64,000 nucleotides of DNA, taken from the NCBI GenBank assembly GCA_025200525.1, contig CM045761.1, forward strand, positions 102,276,182 to 102,340,181. The letters are read 5' to 3'. Origin of the DNA: Camellia lanceoleosa. Lineage: Eukaryota > Streptophyta > Magnoliopsida > Ericales > Theaceae. Shown in pieces: positions 23,389-35,769 of the stretch (within the stretch, counting starts at the first letter, position 1; every line of letters starts with the position of its first letter). The notes beneath the pieces are model-generated. The model was not told the DNA's origin, did not search any database, and saw nothing but the letters and a program-made list of their open reading frames with translations. A program made the position numbers and the translations under genes.

Positions 23389-24748
23389 CACTAATAAATC
23401 ACCAAAGAGTCCAAATCCGGCAAATCATTTTGGAAAATCAATTTTAAGCAAAAAAAAAAAAGGTCAAACATGGATAGCTTTGCCAGATTTCAAAGTCGCC
23501 ACCTAAATGTTTTATTTTGAGGAAATTTAGGAAACCCTGACTCGTGCCTAAGGCCACGCGTCCATCATCACCAAAGTTGCCTCGGCTTGGGAACTTGGGT
23601 ACGAGAGGGGAAGGTCATGCAATGAGCACCCCCGCTCGCCTAATCAAAGATCAACCTTTACTAACATGATATGTTGTTTTTGAAAACACATGTGTTCTTA
23701 TTCCGATTTATTAGCTAGCTTACTATGTGATGCGCACAGCATACAAGTATAGACTAAATCACTCAAGTTGGAACAAAACATCTCGCATTTGTTTGTTTGA
23801 AAATGGTTTGAAGGTGCTACTCGCAAGTAGGCTAAGTCGCGGATTTGCCACCCTCAAGTGGGCTTAGAAAACATGATTTTGCCACTCTCAAGTGGGCTTA
23901 AAACGCACATTTTGATGAATTGTTCCAATTCAAGCAATCCAACCTTCATCCATAGGCATTCATGCAGTTATATCGGTTAAGCGAATAGCATCATGGCAAG
24001 CATGCTATCATGGCAGTCACTTACACGCATACAAGGATGCTAAAGCATAAACACTTACCTAGTACTCCGAGCCAAAACAGAAGCTAGTTAGTAATCGATG
24101 CATGATCCTAGCTATGTTATCAATGCCTAATGCAACACATGCAAAAATGCAATGAAATAGGCTCGGCTACCTAAGATGGCATATGAAATGCAACAAATGA
24201 CATATGTATTCAAATTGGAATTGAAATACAATGCAGTTTGTATGATGCGCCAAGCCCGGTGCATGCAAAACAAATGAATGAATGCAAACATGCGAAGCAT
24301 AAGTATGCTAATTGAAACATGCCCTAAACTAACCATCGAAAACTGATAAGTAAAAGGAAGCAAGAAATGGGGGTTGGAAGACATGCATCCCACACACGCA
24401 CGCTTATTACAACAGTTGTGCCCTCTCGACGGAGGGTCCGAATGAATAAGCTAAACTAGCTAAGCTAAGCTAATTAAGTACAAACCAAATTAAAACTAGC
24501 TATGCCTAGCTAATTGTAATATTACAAAGATGGAATTAATTAACAAATACATTAGCTAATTAATTTACAAATTAACTAACTACAAAAAGCAGTTAAAACA
24601 GCCTCGAGGAGAGGGGTGTATGCATGCTCGGTCAACTTCGCTCGGAAATCCACTACCGTGCCTCTTGTTGCCTCTGTTTGCACTGTTCTGTATTTTTTAG
24701 AATTGTGCCAACTTCTAAAATACTTCTAATCCACCTTGTGGATATGCT

Positions 24749-24835
24749 GAGAGGTCATCGGCCAAGAGGGGTGGCCATCGACCAAAGGAAATGGCTATTG
24801 GCCAATTTTTATAGCCGATCAACAGACTAAGTGGT
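24749..24835. repeat. ATCGGCC-type motif cluster
   Basis: Repeated GGTCATCGGCCA, GGCCATCGACCA, CTATTGGCCA and related units lie in the Tat-2 LTR; the matching copy is at 62236-62330. The motif is the reverse complement of the GGCCGAT cluster near the other end of the LTR. Confidence 0.7.
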
Positions 24836-27378
24836 CGATCAGCCACTGCTTCCTGCAAATTCTCCTTTTGCTGCAACAGAGCACTAACAAAGGCATGGCA
24901 GTGTATTTACAAGAAAATGTGTGTGCAACTACACTCCTTATCATGTCTCAAGCTTAAAGGAGTGTAGTGCTCGGCTCTCAAGCCACCAATCACGCATCTC
25001 AATGCATGATGGTCAAAGAGGCCAAGTTGCACAAGTTCAATAAATGCATGACAAACAAGACGCTTGGACCATCACCTTATCATGGATAATCAAAGGCAAT
25101 GGAGACAAAAGGGGATTGGCCCATTTTCATCACTTCAAGTATGAAATGGACCAATTCACTTTGTGTTCAACATAACGTCCGGTTGAACACAAAGCAATGT
25201 ACACATGCAACATGCTTATCTTGGCACATTCTACTTGACTGATTTTGTTTACACATTTTAACATTACCAATCCATTCATTAATCAACTTGTCCAACTATG
25301 AGAGTCCTCTAATGAGAGACAGGTCTATCAAAGAGAATGGTTTAAGGCATGGGAGAGACCAATGCCTTTGACTAGGAGTAACCCTCAAAAGAGGGTTGAA
25401 GCCATTTAAGCACAAGTCTCAATCCCTTGCATTAAACTCAAACTCAAGACTAACCAATCCTCAAAACAAATCAAAAGTGAAGAAATGAGGAGGATGGCAA
25501 ATTTTTAGCGCTAAAGTGGCATGAAATGCAAGACTCTACTATGCAAACATCGCATGCACAACATGTTAGAACACTTAAGCGTTGAAACTAGTGAAGAGCT
25601 TTACACTAGGACCATGCAATACAATTCTCAATTGACTAAACCAACCCCAAACAGACCTCATGCATGCCAAAATAGCAGCTAAAATGGACTGAAATGATAG
25701 CATGATAAGCAAGAAAAAGCATGCTCAAACGATGGCTCGCAAGCAAGGCACAAAGCTCAACTCTCAAATACAATTAAAGAGTGATAAACATGAGAGTATG
25801 GGATATAAACTCTGAAATACTATGCCAAATCATGCACATGTCGCAAATGAAGCATGCTAGGAGGCTCAAAACTTGAAACTAGCATAGGCACTTGCACTAT
25901 AGCTATGAAATACATGAAGCATATGGCCAAGGAAACCCAAAAAAATCTTGGAGCATGGTAAATCAAGGTTAAAACATGCACGGAGTATAGCCAAAACAAG
26001 CTAGCATGAAAGCATGACGCATGGAGTATACAAGGCCAAAAAGGAGGATTACACTACACCTACCAAAACCAAGCATGAGATGGCTTCGCCAACAAAAATT
26101 AGAGTTATATCATGGCAAAACAACCCCAAAAACACACTGAAATGATAGCTCGCAAGCTTAGGTATGAAGGCATACACAATGGCTCATGTTTAAGGCATAA
26201 AGCACAAACTCTCCAATGCTTTGAAAGAGTGACACATGCGAGTGTATGACCACAATACATGCACTGAAATCACATATTAAATGATGACAAATCATGAAAA
26301 TAGTCCAACCAATGCATGCTATTGGCTTGGAAACTCAAAGCTAATGAGCTAGATTGAACCATGGCTATACAAAGCAATGCATGCAAGACCAAAACAACAT
26401 AAATTAGAGCTAGAGCATGTTAAAACATGACCAAAAGCTTGCTGAGATGGAGCCAAAACATGCTAGAAAGACATGCTACTTCATAAGGCATACAAGGCTA
26501 GTTTGTAAGAATTACACTACAAGTGCATAAAGTATGCAAGGGATGACCAAACCAAGCCAAAATAGAGTTATGTTAGGTCTGGAAAGTCACAAAAATGAGC
26601 TCAAACAAAGCCACAAAGAAGTAAAAACACATGCTCATTTGGTTGGCCATCAACACATGCTAACAAGACAAAAGGAGGGGGGACCACCCCCTTCTATTTT
26701 GAGCCTCAAAACAAGTTTTCTACCACTAAAATTCCTCTAGAATTTAGTGGTTTTAAGGTGAAAAAGAAGTTGTTTGAAAATCTTGAAAGATAGCTCAAAA
26801 GGCCTTACAAGCCAAAGAGCAAAAGGAAGGAAACACTCCCTAGCCAAACAAGGCTCAAATCAATACTTTTAGGACTGAAAAACAGAGGTTTTTATAGTTC
26901 AACACTACCCCAAAAACAGCCCGAAAGTAGTTGAAAACTTATGGCAAAACTAGTATGCAAAACAAGCTAAAAGGGTGTGAGTGATTACCTTTGAAACACA
27001 GTAGCAAAACAGCAAGATTTCGGAGTTAAAACCAAGCTTTAGCAGCCCAAAACAAGTTCCAAGGGACCTCAGCCCAATCGTGATCAAGTCTTCTTAAGGG
27101 TTGATAGGTTAAAGATGGATGTATGCAAGCCTTCAAGCAGAAAATCCTTAGAGATAGTGAAATCTAGAGAGAGTTTCTAGAGAGAGAGGCTCCCAAATCT
27201 TTTGCCAAAATTGTTCTAATCTATCCTCCAATCTTCTAACCCTTGAATATGAGATATAAGGCTCTCATATATAGTAAAATATCAAGTTTGGTCGAAAATA
27301 TCTGAGCTAGGACAGATGGCACAAGCTAGAAACAGCTGGAGGAGAAATATATGCCAATTCTGGGCTTTCTGGACATTT

Positions 27379-27482
27379 TTGGCCGATCGGCCAACATTTG
27401 TGGCCGATAAGGTTCACTTTTGGCCGACCTATGGCCGATGAGGTCCAATTGTGGCCGATGCAGTGCCCTAGAGGCCGATGGA
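27379..27482. repeat. GGCCGAT-type motif cluster, six copies
   Basis: GGCCGATCGGCC is followed by GGCCGATAAGG, GGCCGACC, GGCCGATGAGG, GGCCGATGCAG and GGCCGATGG within about 100 bp. Similar GC-rich clusters occur in the Tat-1 LTRs (41640-41790, 58510-58660). Confidence 0.75.
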
Positions 27483-28249
27483 AAAAATCAGTCCTGGTCC
27501 CTAACTTGAAGCAAACCTAATTCCTTCATCTAGACTCCTTTTCAGGTCATTCTTGAGCCTAAACTATAGCCCCGGAAGTCTTCTTTCCAAATTTTGAAGC
27601 CTCACCTCAAAATTCCATGTGTGCTAAGAGATATCCTTCTTTTAGTGAAGGCTGCTCAGTTTCGGTCTAACCGGAATGACGCCCAACTTCAACCACTCAT
27701 ATCTCCCCCATCCGGACTCAGCTTTAGGAGATTCTTAAGTGAAAAATGAAGCCCCGGAAATAAGATTTCCAACAGTGGTGGCCTCATAGCTGAAATCCAA
27801 GTATACAAGTGGATAGGCCCGATTTGGCGAGGACTGCTCGTCTCTCTCTAAACGATTCATGCCTGACTTTTCCCCCAACTTGGTTTCTTCCCTCTTCTCC
27901 TCTTTTCTTCAACTCCAAACCCCTAAACAAGGTGTTTTGAAACATTTTGAAAGATTTTTCAAAGATTTCATCTCCCTTTCATTCATTTCCACTTTGTCCT
28001 CTCTCGGTTTACCGAAAAGCGCAACATTTAATGAAATGCAAGCCTCAGAACATTGTAAATATTTTGAAAGAGAGGGTTTTAAGGTCTAAAAATCATCCAA
28101 AATAGCTTTGGTCCAAAATGGGGTGTGAGGTTAGGATTTGACTCTCCTCTTGTCGAAGAAATCAAACATTTGCACTACACAACTTTCACAACCAAGTAAA
28201 CCATCAGTAGCGCCTAAGTCTTAAGGGCGGTCAAAATGGGGTGGCTACA

Positions 28250-28263
28250 GTTGTCCCTTTTTG
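28250..28263 (-). other. Tat-2 polypurine tract
   Basis: The minus strand reads CAAAAAGGGACAAC directly before the LTR start TGTAGCCACCCC. The next 80 bp match the Tat-1 sequence next to its PPT (42007-42080), including GAGACGACCCATTTTTGACA. Confidence 0.75.
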
Positions 28264-29559
28264 ACAGAGCTCAGAGTCATGAAATGACATAAGTGAATGT
28301 CAAAGCCCAGAGACGACCCATTTTTGACATGGCCGAAGACTTGGACAAACAAACAAAATATAGATGCAGTACCAAATGGTTGTGCCCATAGGCTGCCTAC
28401 GTATCCCTTTGCAAGGAATCAAACCAGCATAGTTCTGGAGCAGGATGCAAAATGATGTGCAATATTACCAAAACATTGTAATGATATACAATGTAATGAA
28501 ACAATGCGAATGACATGCAATGTATTTGAATTAATCAAACCACAAGCAGTGCAAAACCACACAAATATCATAAAGGGATGGAGATGCAACATCAAACTAC
28601 GTGTAACATAGAAAAAGTGCCATAGCGCTCTAACCACAATTCTCTTAGTGGAATAGGTGCATGCATAGATAGAACTATGTGTTTCACAAAGAGACCACAA
28701 AATATAAGTAATTGGGTGGCATGATATAAGTGAGGAATGATCTGTTGAGGAAAGATTGTTATCCTACATGCTGAATGCAACAAAACAAACTACAATGCAA
28801 TGGATGAAGTGAATAAGGCGCGTGGCCAAATCACATTTTGCCTAGAAAAGGCAGACACAAAACAGACCACGTCTAACACAGAAAATGTGCCGACACCCTT
28901 AGACCATAATTCTCTTAGTGGAATAGGCTCATACACATAATCACAGAACCATGCTTCAACGAAGGAAATGTATGAGCACATGCCAGACTAAGCTTAACAT
29001 GGAAAGGATGCAGGCAATAACACAGATAATGCATTAAATGCATACAATAGATGCTATATGTAATGCAATGTAGTAGCTAAAATGCAATGTAATAGCTAGG
29101 AAGTGAAGGTATCTTACAAGGGCAATTGGCAATGACTTACCTTAGCAATGTCTTACCTCATGCTGATGTGGGAATCTTCCCCTTCTTCTCGGTTGAACCA
29201 CATGTACTACTTTTCTCCCTGGCTATGGTCGCAGCTTTCCCTATTCTCCAACAGGGTGATATACTAGGTTGGTTCAGTATCCAGAATTGAGGTGCATACC
29301 CGCTACCTCAACCTATGGGGCTGCCATACAGATTTCAAGCCGAGGATACACCCTGGGTATTTAAACCAGACTTTAGTCTTGAAAATCCCGAACCTTTGCG
29401 TTCTAGGCATCGGCCATTCGAACTCTAGTTTCCACCATCTCAGTTGATCTCTTAGGAACTCATAATAAACACAGGCAGGTGGCTATACTAGACCACTGGA
29501 AGTCGTTTGGGCACAACAAACACCAAAGGAATCGCACCTTCAGAGGATTTAAGGTCTCC
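28264..29559 (-). other. Tat-2 3' region, non-coding
   Basis: No ORF with family resemblance is present. It contains one copy of the conserved TACGTA block (28391-28438) and two dispersed copies of an AATTCTCTTAGTGGAATAGG segment (28638, 28909). The rest has many AATGCAATG-type short motifs leading into the tandem array. Confidence 0.55.
28391..28438. repeat. Conserved TACGTA block, copy 1
   Basis: GGCTGCCTACGTATCCC, then GGAATCA and AGTTCTGG, are shared in order with 35189-35237 and 46119-46166. This copy has lost the second TACGTA (GCATAGTTC). Confidence 0.7.
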
Positions 29560-30850
29560 TAGATCGGAGAGTGCACAAGACAGTGCGAAGCGACGTGTAA
29601 ACAGTGCTAAACAGGTGCACAAGACAGTGCGATGCAGGTGAATCTACGAAATAGATGAGAATGCACAAGATAGTGCAATAAGATGCACAAAACAGTGGGA
29701 TGCAAGAGTGAATGCACAAAGCAGTGCTACACAGGTGCAAAAGATAGTGCGATGTGGATTAAATGCACAAAACAGTGCGATGCGATGCACTAACAAGTAC
29801 AAGTAAGGTGCGCAAGATAGCGCGATGCAATGCACTAACAAGTGCAGATAAGGTGCGCAAGATAGCGCGAGCAATACACTAACAAGTGCAGGTAAGATGT
29901 GCAAAACAGCGTGAGCAATGCACTAACAAGTGTAGGTAAGATGCACAGGAAAGCGTGAGCAATGCACTAACAAGTGCAGGTAAGATGCGCAAGATAGCGC
30001 AATGCAATGCACTAACAAGTGCTACAAGCATTTTCTATGCAAGATGAGAGCATGTAATGAAATACACAAGATAGTACGATACGCAAGAAAGCGTGAGTGT
30101 AAACTGCACAAAACAGTGCGATGCGCAAGAAAGCGCGAGTGTAAACTGCACAAAATGGTGCGATGCGCAAGAAAGCGTGAGTAATGAACTGCACAAAACT
30201 GTGCAATGCGCAAGAAAGTGTGAGTGTTGAACTGCACAAAACAGTGCGATACGCTACACAGCGCGAGTGATTTGAAATGCACTAAATAGTGCGATACGCT
30301 AAACAGCATGAGTGATTTGAAATGCACTAAATAGTGTGATACGCTAAACAGTGCGAGTGATTTGAAATGCACTAAAAGTGCGATGCGCTAAACAACGCGA
30401 GTGTAATGCAATGCACAAGATAGTGCGAGTGAAACACAACCACAAGATGCACAAGACAGTGCGAGTGAGATACAAAGTGTAAGTGCACAAGACAGTGCGA
30501 GGAAGGTGCACAAAAGAAGTGCGATAAAATGCATCTTCTATGCAGGTAAGATGCACAAAAAAGTGCGATAAATGCATGTTCTATGCAAATGAGGTGCATT
30601 TTCTATGTGAAAGATATGAGCATTTTCTATGCAAGTATGGAAGAGTGCATTTTCTATGCAAAAGATACGAGCATTTTCTATGCAAGTATGGAAGAATGCA
30701 TTTTCTATGCAAAAGATATGAGCATTTTCTATGCAATATTGAAAGCATATTCTATGCATGAGGCAAGCATATTCTATGCAAGAAACATAAACAATGCGCG
30801 GCACGCATGCAACAGAAGTGTATATGAAAGTGCACATTCTATGCAATAGA
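29560..30850. repeat. Tat-2 tandem array with changing unit length
   Basis: Degenerate units built around GTGCGATGC, GCACAAGATAGTGCG and CACTAACAAG fill 1.3 kb. Unit length is about 44-45 bp at 29788-30010, about 42 bp near 30075-30200, about 45 bp near 30250-30400 and about 51 bp near 30590-30730 (CATTTTCTATGC). Open frames here arise from the repeats and are not genes. Tandem arrays between pol and 3' LTR are a known trait of Tat/Ogre elements. Confidence 0.85.
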
Positions 30851-31099
30851 GGGACATCAAATATGCTCTCTGGTGCCTCCGATTTACCTCTCAAAGGACT
30901 TTGCAACACACTTAGCTTGAAAAGGGGACACCCTGTTCATATTGGCGAGAGATAACATCTGCATGCGAAAGCCACAGGCACTGCTCGAACTGCCATTCTG
31001 ACTTGAAGCAGGCTTACACTTGGGGTTGAGATACACTCATACTTAGAGAAATGGCAAGGCCTGAGAAGGTGCACCTAGAATGCAGCCTCGGGATTTGCC

Positions 31100-32120
31100 A
31101 AAGTTGAAACACACTAAGATGCTCCAAATTTTCCCTGTTTTCTTTTGCTTTGCAGTCCAGAACCTAAATAGCTTCAGGTAGGTCCTTGTTCTACTGTTCT
31201 CACATGACCTGGGTTGAACCCTACAATTTTATGAAAGAACAAATCTTGTTTTGCACACATGTAAAGAATGGCACAGCACTCTGAGCACAAAACAATTTTT
31301 GAAATCGAAATTGAGGAACGAGTTCTTGACCGGGTATTGAGCCAATGACTGACCACAGCAAAAACGACTCAACAACGGAAAACAAAGGTAAAACAACCTA
31401 AACACATCTATTGACACTCGAAACGACTCAAAACAAGAATCGAGATAGACAAAACACAACAAAACACAAGACTCAAATGTGCACAGGGAGCCTGTTTCTC
31501 CGGGTATTGTTTCCCACCCTTTCTCATTTGTGATTCTCACATCACTTTGGCACTCAATCTCTATTTTTCTGAAAAAGCTCTTTTCTCACTTTTTCTCTCA
31601 GCGCACATCTCTCTATTCTTCAATCTCTCTGATTTTTTATCCCTTCCCTAGGTGGTTGATGGATAAACAGGAAGTTGTGGGCTATTGCCCCTAGCATTCT
31701 ACTAGATTCTTCTTCTTCTGCTCACAACAGTGAACTTTTCCACATAGGGGTTACGCTACAACTGGGTGTGTAGCAAATCTGCAGCTGACATGGGTTGATG
31801 ACGCCACTGGTTTAGCTTAATCGAGGTGAGTGACAGCATGTCCCCCCCGGCCAAGTACACAATTGATTGGCCTTACACACATAGCATTTTTTACATCCCC
31901 ATTCCGGATCAGACACCAATTTTTTATTTGATCATCTAGATGAGGGAACCGAATATCCTGCTCCAGTTCTAGTTCGTGCTTCGCACTTAGCTTGATACCT
32001 CGCTTTGCTTGGAGGATGAGAAAGCTTTCAGCCCTTTGCTGTTAGCTTCAGTTGTGCCTTTTTTTTGGCAGGTAAAGTGTCATTTCTGGCGAATATGGTG
32101 CCCTTCCTGGCAAGTGTGTT
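31100..32120 (+). pseudogene. Tat-2 antisense gene remnant (copy of 44341-45631)
   Basis: The plus strand matches the Tat-1 antisense gene over its intron and second exon. A GT at 31504 and a pyrimidine-rich AG at 31650-31651 bound an intron-like 148 bases that align with 44973-45119. Exon text such as GGTTGATGGA and the CATTCCGG(A/T)TC segment follow. The first exon is largely lost and the second is full of stops. It shows that this antisense module is shared by both elements and is older than their split. Confidence 0.55.
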
Positions 32121-32464
32121 GACAATGGGGAAAAGACAGAACACCTGACTCAACTGTGCCCCTAGTTCATCATTTTGACCATTTTTTTATTTTAGCTTTC
32201 TACTAAAACAATTTTGACCAATATGAGAGTTAGATTAACATATTTGTTCAACTTTTTTATTTGAAATCATGCAAGTTAGGTTATGAGCACTGAAAATTTT
32301 CCTTTTTTGGGTCCAAGAAATGGTCCAGTTTTAGAAAATTGAATAATTTTCGAGAGAATTAGTCAACCTCATTAAAAATTCTCAAAAACTGTTTTTACCA
32401 ATGGCTACTGCTCGACCAACACAGAATTTACTCTTGAGACGCACAACCTCAAACACAAAACAAT

Positions 32465-32600
32465 GGAAAATTGTCCCTTGTCTAAATGGCACTGCACGGC
32501 AACGGAAAGTTGCCCTTTGTTTGAATAGCACCGCAGCACACTGTATGGCAACGGAAAGTTGCCCCTTGTTTGAATAGCACCGCAGCACATTGTAACCAGT
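32465..32600. repeat. Short tandem repeat around CAACGGAAAGTTGCCC
   Basis: Three degenerate copies of a unit of about 58 bp include GCAACGGAAAGTTGCCC, TTGAATAGCACCGCAGCACA and TGTATGGC. A related pair is found in Tat-1 near 45920-46005, so the block is a conserved part of the 3' region. Confidence 0.75.
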
Positions 32601-32710
32601 TCTCATAGTGACAATCACCACCGAACACTCAAATACAGCGAAGACAAAGATGACCCGTTCAATCTCATAGACAGGACAGTTGAATTTGAAGTGTTTTACG
32701 GCTGGACTTC

Positions 32711-35176
32711 TGTCACGACCCAAACCCGCCCCTATGGGTTTAGCATCATAACCGGCCAGTAATCTGTGATTACCGAAGGCCTACTCAACAGTAATGACAA
32801 TAATACAAAGTAAAGGGGCTGGCGGAAGCCAAAACAGTAAATAAAAGATGTCCAATGAGCTGTAACAGTTTGAATGCAAAAAAACTCTTTATAAACATGT
32901 CACATTGATAACCAAGACATATGTACATGCAACATATACACAAACATCTGTGTCAGGGACCAAATCCCTAACTATAACTATACAGTCAAGTCTTAACATT
33001 ATTTACAGATCGGAGGCAAAAGGGTGAAACTGAGACACCCCAAAACAGCCTTAGCTTGAACGAACTTGGAACCTCGAAGTGAGGCACAATAGTTGGCTTG
33101 ACAAAACGGGAGCTTAACTCGACGCTCCGAGCTTCGGTCCGGTGCCTGGACACCTATATATAAATACAAACAGTGAGCTAAAGCCCAGTAAATAACAAAT
33201 GCATAAAGGGGTTAAGAATGAATGTCCTTTCAGTAATTAAAACAGTCAATTGCATCAGTAAATCAGTCATTTAGAACCATAGTAGTCATATGTGGTACAT
33301 CCAATAGCAAAACAATACAGTAGGTCTTAACAGATCAACGATCGATTGATAGCCATCAAACAAAGCGATGAGCGGTCCCAACATTGGAACCGACACAAAT
33401 CCTAATGCAACGATAGCGATACTTGATATGAGTGGGTTGCTATGGATGCCACGAGTACAGTTTACAAATAGGGCAAACATTCATTCATTAAACAATAATA
33501 TTTCAGTAGGCAATACAGTTGATCATTCAGAAAATAATCATAATTGAACATATCTTTATGACATTGTTACTCACAGAGCACTGGGCTATAGACAAGCTAA
33601 CGACCGTCCTCGGATACCAACCCTACAGTTCCAGAATGAACACACACTCAAGATTAATAACTTAGCCCCTAACTATACTGGTGTGGTTCTAAAACATTAT
33701 CCTCATTAAGATGCCTTAAACTTGGCCTAGGAATGCCTAGGATGGAATGAGGATGCAAAAATGTACTTTAAAACACTTTTCAAATTTTTGCTGAAACAAG
33801 GGTCTCGCTCGAGCGTGGCTTTCTACGCTCGAGCAAGCATGCCAAAACAGAGGGGTCGCTCGAGCGTGGACTTCCTTACTCGAGCGGTCTATAAAAATGC
33901 AAAAAGTGCTGGATGTTGAAAATCTCTGCTCGATGCTCGCTCGATGCTTGCTCGAGCGTGAGACACAGTCCTCGCTCGAGCGTAGGTTTCTTCGCTCGAG
34001 CGTGCGTCTGCACACGCAGAAAACCTGAGAGCTTGCAATCTACGCTCGAGCCAGCATTCTGTCGCTCGAGCAAAACTCTGAACATAGAGGTGGTCTCTCG
34101 AGCGTGGAATCCTTCGCTCGAGCGTAGAAGGCAAAATCTGGGTTTTCCAGATTTGCCTTCAAAGCTCAAACCAAGTATTCAACACATCAAAACTCAATCT
34201 TTTGGGCCAATTTTCTGGAAAACACTTGGAAACTCATAATACAACATGTTTTGAAGATCAATTGATAAAATCAAAGCCCAAAGTTTGCCAATTAAGTACC
34301 AATTTCAAAGAAACTAGAAGAACAATGCAAGAACAATACAAAATCAAACATGCATGAGTTCCCATGAACTCTAATGTTCCAAAACATGACAAAATGCAAG
34401 ATTTAGTTCAAATTCATGGTGAATTCATGGACCACAACTAAAATATGCACATGCATGAAGAAATTCTCAAGAAGACAACCTCAAAATTCAAGAATATGCA
34501 CATGCATGTAAGGATTTCATGCAAAACGACTTCAAATTTCAAGAACATGTACATGCATGCATGAATTAGCTACTCAATTTCCATGAACCATGCAAGAAAC
34601 AACTTAAATTCACAATTAAGAGGTTGAATTCTCTACCTTAGGTCTTGAATTCTAGTTGTGGAAGCTCAAATATGCAAATTCCCTTTAATTCTCCTAATTT
34701 CCAAGTCAAACTCTTCTTGATGAACTCAATTTCTCTCACTCTCCCTTTTTCACTCAGTTTGGTCTAGAGGATGAGTAAAATGATGCATCAAAATGATAGT
34801 GCCAAACTTATGAATCAAGACTAAACAATGGTCTAGAATTAACCACTCAATGGCAATTTCGTAATAACTCAAACTAATGTAATTTAGCTTTAATAATTCT
34901 AATTTAAACATTTCAAATTGGATTTTAATTAAACTTACCATAAAATCACCTAAATCCTAATTAGCATATGACACTAATCAATTTATGATTTGGTCACCGA
35001 TAAGGCTTTCAATTTGCAGTTCAAAACTTAAAACACGAACAGATCAATCTACGACAAACAGATAAAAATGCAATTAAGGTAATACACTTATGCAATCAAT
35101 TCAGAATTTTGCCATAATCAATTACTTATCATGCTAAAACACAAATTAGCACTAATCAGAGGTGAGGGTTGTCACA
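32711..35176 (-). mobile_element. Solo gypsy-type LTR in the Tat-2 3' region
   Basis: The 2466-bp block has TG...CA ends (TGTCACGACCC and GGGTTGTCACA on plus). It is flanked by perfect TSDs ACTTC (32706-32710, 35177-35181). The uninterrupted site exists in Tat-1 near 46108, which confirms the insertion point. Minus orientation is inferred because TGTGACAACCC is the usual sense start of this LTR type. It carries five CTCGAG-N14-CTCGAG modules at 33808-34122. No internal region is present. Confidence 0.85.
33808..34122. repeat. Five CTCGAG-N14-CTCGAG modules
   Basis: Modules lie at 33808-33833, 33859-33884, 33975-34000, 34045-34070 and 34097-34122, each with exactly 14 bases between two CTCGAG sites. 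Most read CTCGAGCGT-n8-CGCTCGAG, an imperfect inverted repeat. One extra CTCGAG pair is spaced 24 bp. Confidence 0.85.
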
Positions 35177-35188
35177 ACTTCAGAATGA

Positions 35189-35470
35189 AGTTGCCCACGT
35201 ATCCCACAAATGGGAATCAGGCCTGACGTAGTTCCGAGTTAAGGTACACTTAGGTATTAACCTCTCCTTTTGCGCTCTAACTTTTGCCAAGGCCGCCCCT
35301 TTGGGGTTTTCAACCTTGCAACTCTATTTTTCTTTTCTTTTCATTTCTTTTCTTCTTTTTCATCTTTCGTTTTCTTTTTCATTCTTTGCATTTTTTCTTT
35401 TTTTGTTCTTTTTGTTCTTTTTCTTGCTCTAACTTTTGCCTAGATCACCCTTCCGGGTTTTCGACCCAGC
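35189..35470 (-). other. Conserved non-coding block after Tat-2 pol
   Basis: It matches 46119-46340 in Tat-1. It contains the TACGTA block (35189-35237) and two copies of GCTCTAACTTTTGCC followed by CGCCC and GGGTTTTC, with a T-rich stretch between them. In Tat-1 the block lies just 3' of the integrase stop. Function unknown. Confidence 0.65.
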
Positions 35471-35715
35471 GAGCCTCTCAAGGGTAAAAAGTGTAGCTTT
35501 GTCCATGTTGACTAGTCGTAGGATCTCAAAGCCATCTGAATCCAGGAGAATGGCTGCTTTTCGCTGATGATGTAGAAGTCCATCCAATGGGGGCTAAATT
35601 TGCCTCTAGTGTTGCGGATAGGAACTTGGTTGTCCTTTAGCAATACTTTCTTCTTTCCTCCCTTCTGGGATTTGGTATTCTTGCCAATCTTCATTGGTTT
35701 GCAAAATAACTCATC
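35471..35715 (-). pseudogene. Tat-2 integrase C-terminal remnant
   Basis: The minus strand encodes KVLLKDNQVPIRNTRGKFSPHW, with the GKF-x-P-x-W motif of the gypsy integrase C-terminus, matching the end of the Tat-1 integrase (46337-46600). The zinc finger and catalytic core that should precede it are absent. To its right the sequence jumps to the second RNase H, so an internal deletion has removed the integrase core. Confidence 0.75.
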
Positions 35716-35769
35716 TTTGACTCTTCGAGTACATCTGACATTCTTGCCCCTAGTTTGAGAGGTGCTTCT

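Larger units (their letters stand above)
23332..28249 (-). repeat. Tat-2 3' LTR (about 4.9 kb), terminally truncated
   Basis: It aligns from ACTACAGTT...GGACTCATG with 60819 onward. In one 270-base stretch read by eye (25441 against 62931) I counted six differences, mostly transitions. It ends GGGGTGGCTACA before the PPT. It contains GGCCGAT-type repeat clusters at 24749-24835 and 27379-27482. It is non-coding apart from short chance ORFs. Confidence 0.88.

Noticed and set aside
29549..30909. Several Cys/His-rich minus-strand open frames
   Set aside because: They are translations of the Tat-2 tandem array and share its period; no family motif.
33737..34239. Arg/Ser-rich open frames on both strands
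   Set aside because: They follow from the CTCGAG module array; no independent support.
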